Part shown: positions 14,874 to 14,928 of the stretch, one piece after another
How the letters are laid out: every line of letters begins with the position of its first letter
Numbering within the stretch: the stretch's first letter is position 1
Assembly: GCA_029933635.1 (NCBI GenBank)
Contig: JAOZNS010000044.1
Coordinates: 1 to 14,928, forward strand
Direction of reading: 5' to 3'
From: Candidatus Zixiibacteriota bacterium
Lineage (GTDB): Bacteria > Zixibacteria > MSB-5A5 > SM1-73
DNA length: 14,928 bases
Made by a program: the position numbers and the translations under genes
Notes under the pieces: generated by a model
Databases searched by the model: none
Told to the model about the DNA's origin: nothing
What the model saw: the letters and a program-made list of their open reading frames with translations, nothing else

Positions 14874-14928
14874 CGGAGAGACTGGGATTCGAACCCAGGA
14901 GCCCCTTTTGAGGGCTACACGCTCTCCA
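14874..14928 (-). tRNA. tRNA-Ser(GGA), 3' part (5' part beyond window)
   Basis: On the minus strand the sequence folds as the 3' part of a class II tRNA: TGGAGA of the anticodon loop, 3' anticodon stem GCGTG, a long variable arm (AGCCC, loop, GGGCT), a T arm CTGGG-TTCGAAT-CCCAG, and acceptor strand TCTCTCC followed by G73. The long variable arm with discriminator G marks serine rather than leucine (A73). T33 places the anticodon as GGA, reading UCC and UCU; the base after it is G37, slightly unusual. CCA is not encoded. The 5' part, about 33-36 bases, lies beyond the right edge. It is convergent with the glycan cluster, its 3' end facing it. Confidence 0.9.

Noticed and set aside
1..14928. 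CRISPR arrays, insertion sequences, integrases or toxin-antitoxin genes
   Set aside because: No regular repeats, transposase motifs, recombinase motifs or small paired genes were seen; every substantial gene fits envelope glycan synthesis.
14874..14928. tRNA-Leu in place of tRNA-Ser
   Set aside because: Both have a long variable arm, but the discriminator is G and T33 sets the anticodon as GGA, which fits serine.

Overview
The window is a surface-polysaccharide (O-antigen or capsule type) biosynthesis locus from a bacterium. Fourteen protein genes all read on the + strand, and a partial tRNA-Ser gene lies on the - strand at the right end. A Wzx-type flippase, a Wzy/WaaL-type polymerase or ligase, and D-alpha-D-heptose enzymes point to a cell-envelope glycan, most likely in a diderm bacterium. 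Base composition is moderate, start codons are ATG with some TTG, ribosome binding sites are mostly strong GGAG types, and the tRNA has no genomically encoded CCA. I cannot name the phylum; an uncultured or candidate-phylum lineage is plausible but unproven.

Left block (1-9927), nearly gapless and often overlapping: the C-terminal part of a flippase (gene cut by the window edge), a GT2 glycosyltransferase, an O-antigen polymerase/ligase, three GT4 glycosyltransferases, a radical SAM protein with a reduced SPASM-like region, an extended-SDR sugar-nucleotide epimerase/dehydratase, and an HddC-like nucleotidyltransferase. Overlaps and gaps of 1-23 bases suggest one transcript.

Middle block (10187-13385), after a 259-base gap holding a perfect 10-bp inverted repeat: hddA (GHMP kinase), gmhA (SIS isomerase), gmhB (HAD phosphatase) and a small transaldolase. 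With hddC this is the whole route from sedoheptulose 7-phosphate to an NDP-D-glycero-alpha-D-manno-heptose (GDP in characterised systems). The transaldolase could supply the sedoheptulose 7-phosphate, which would make the locus self-sufficient from central carbon intermediates. The SDR next to hddC may remodel the activated heptose.

Right block: a strong hairpin at 13444-13473 (probable terminator), a fourth GT4 gene that lacks a Shine-Dalgarno and may be nearly leaderless, a 216-base gap with small palindromes, and tRNA-Ser(GGA) whose 3' end faces the cluster.

The most notable points are the transaldolase built into the heptose operon, the radical SAM enzyme inside a glycan locus, and the fact that none of the four GT4 enzymes keeps both glutamates of the EX7E motif. 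No lipid-carrier initiating transferase and no chain-length regulator is present, so the locus probably continues to the left.
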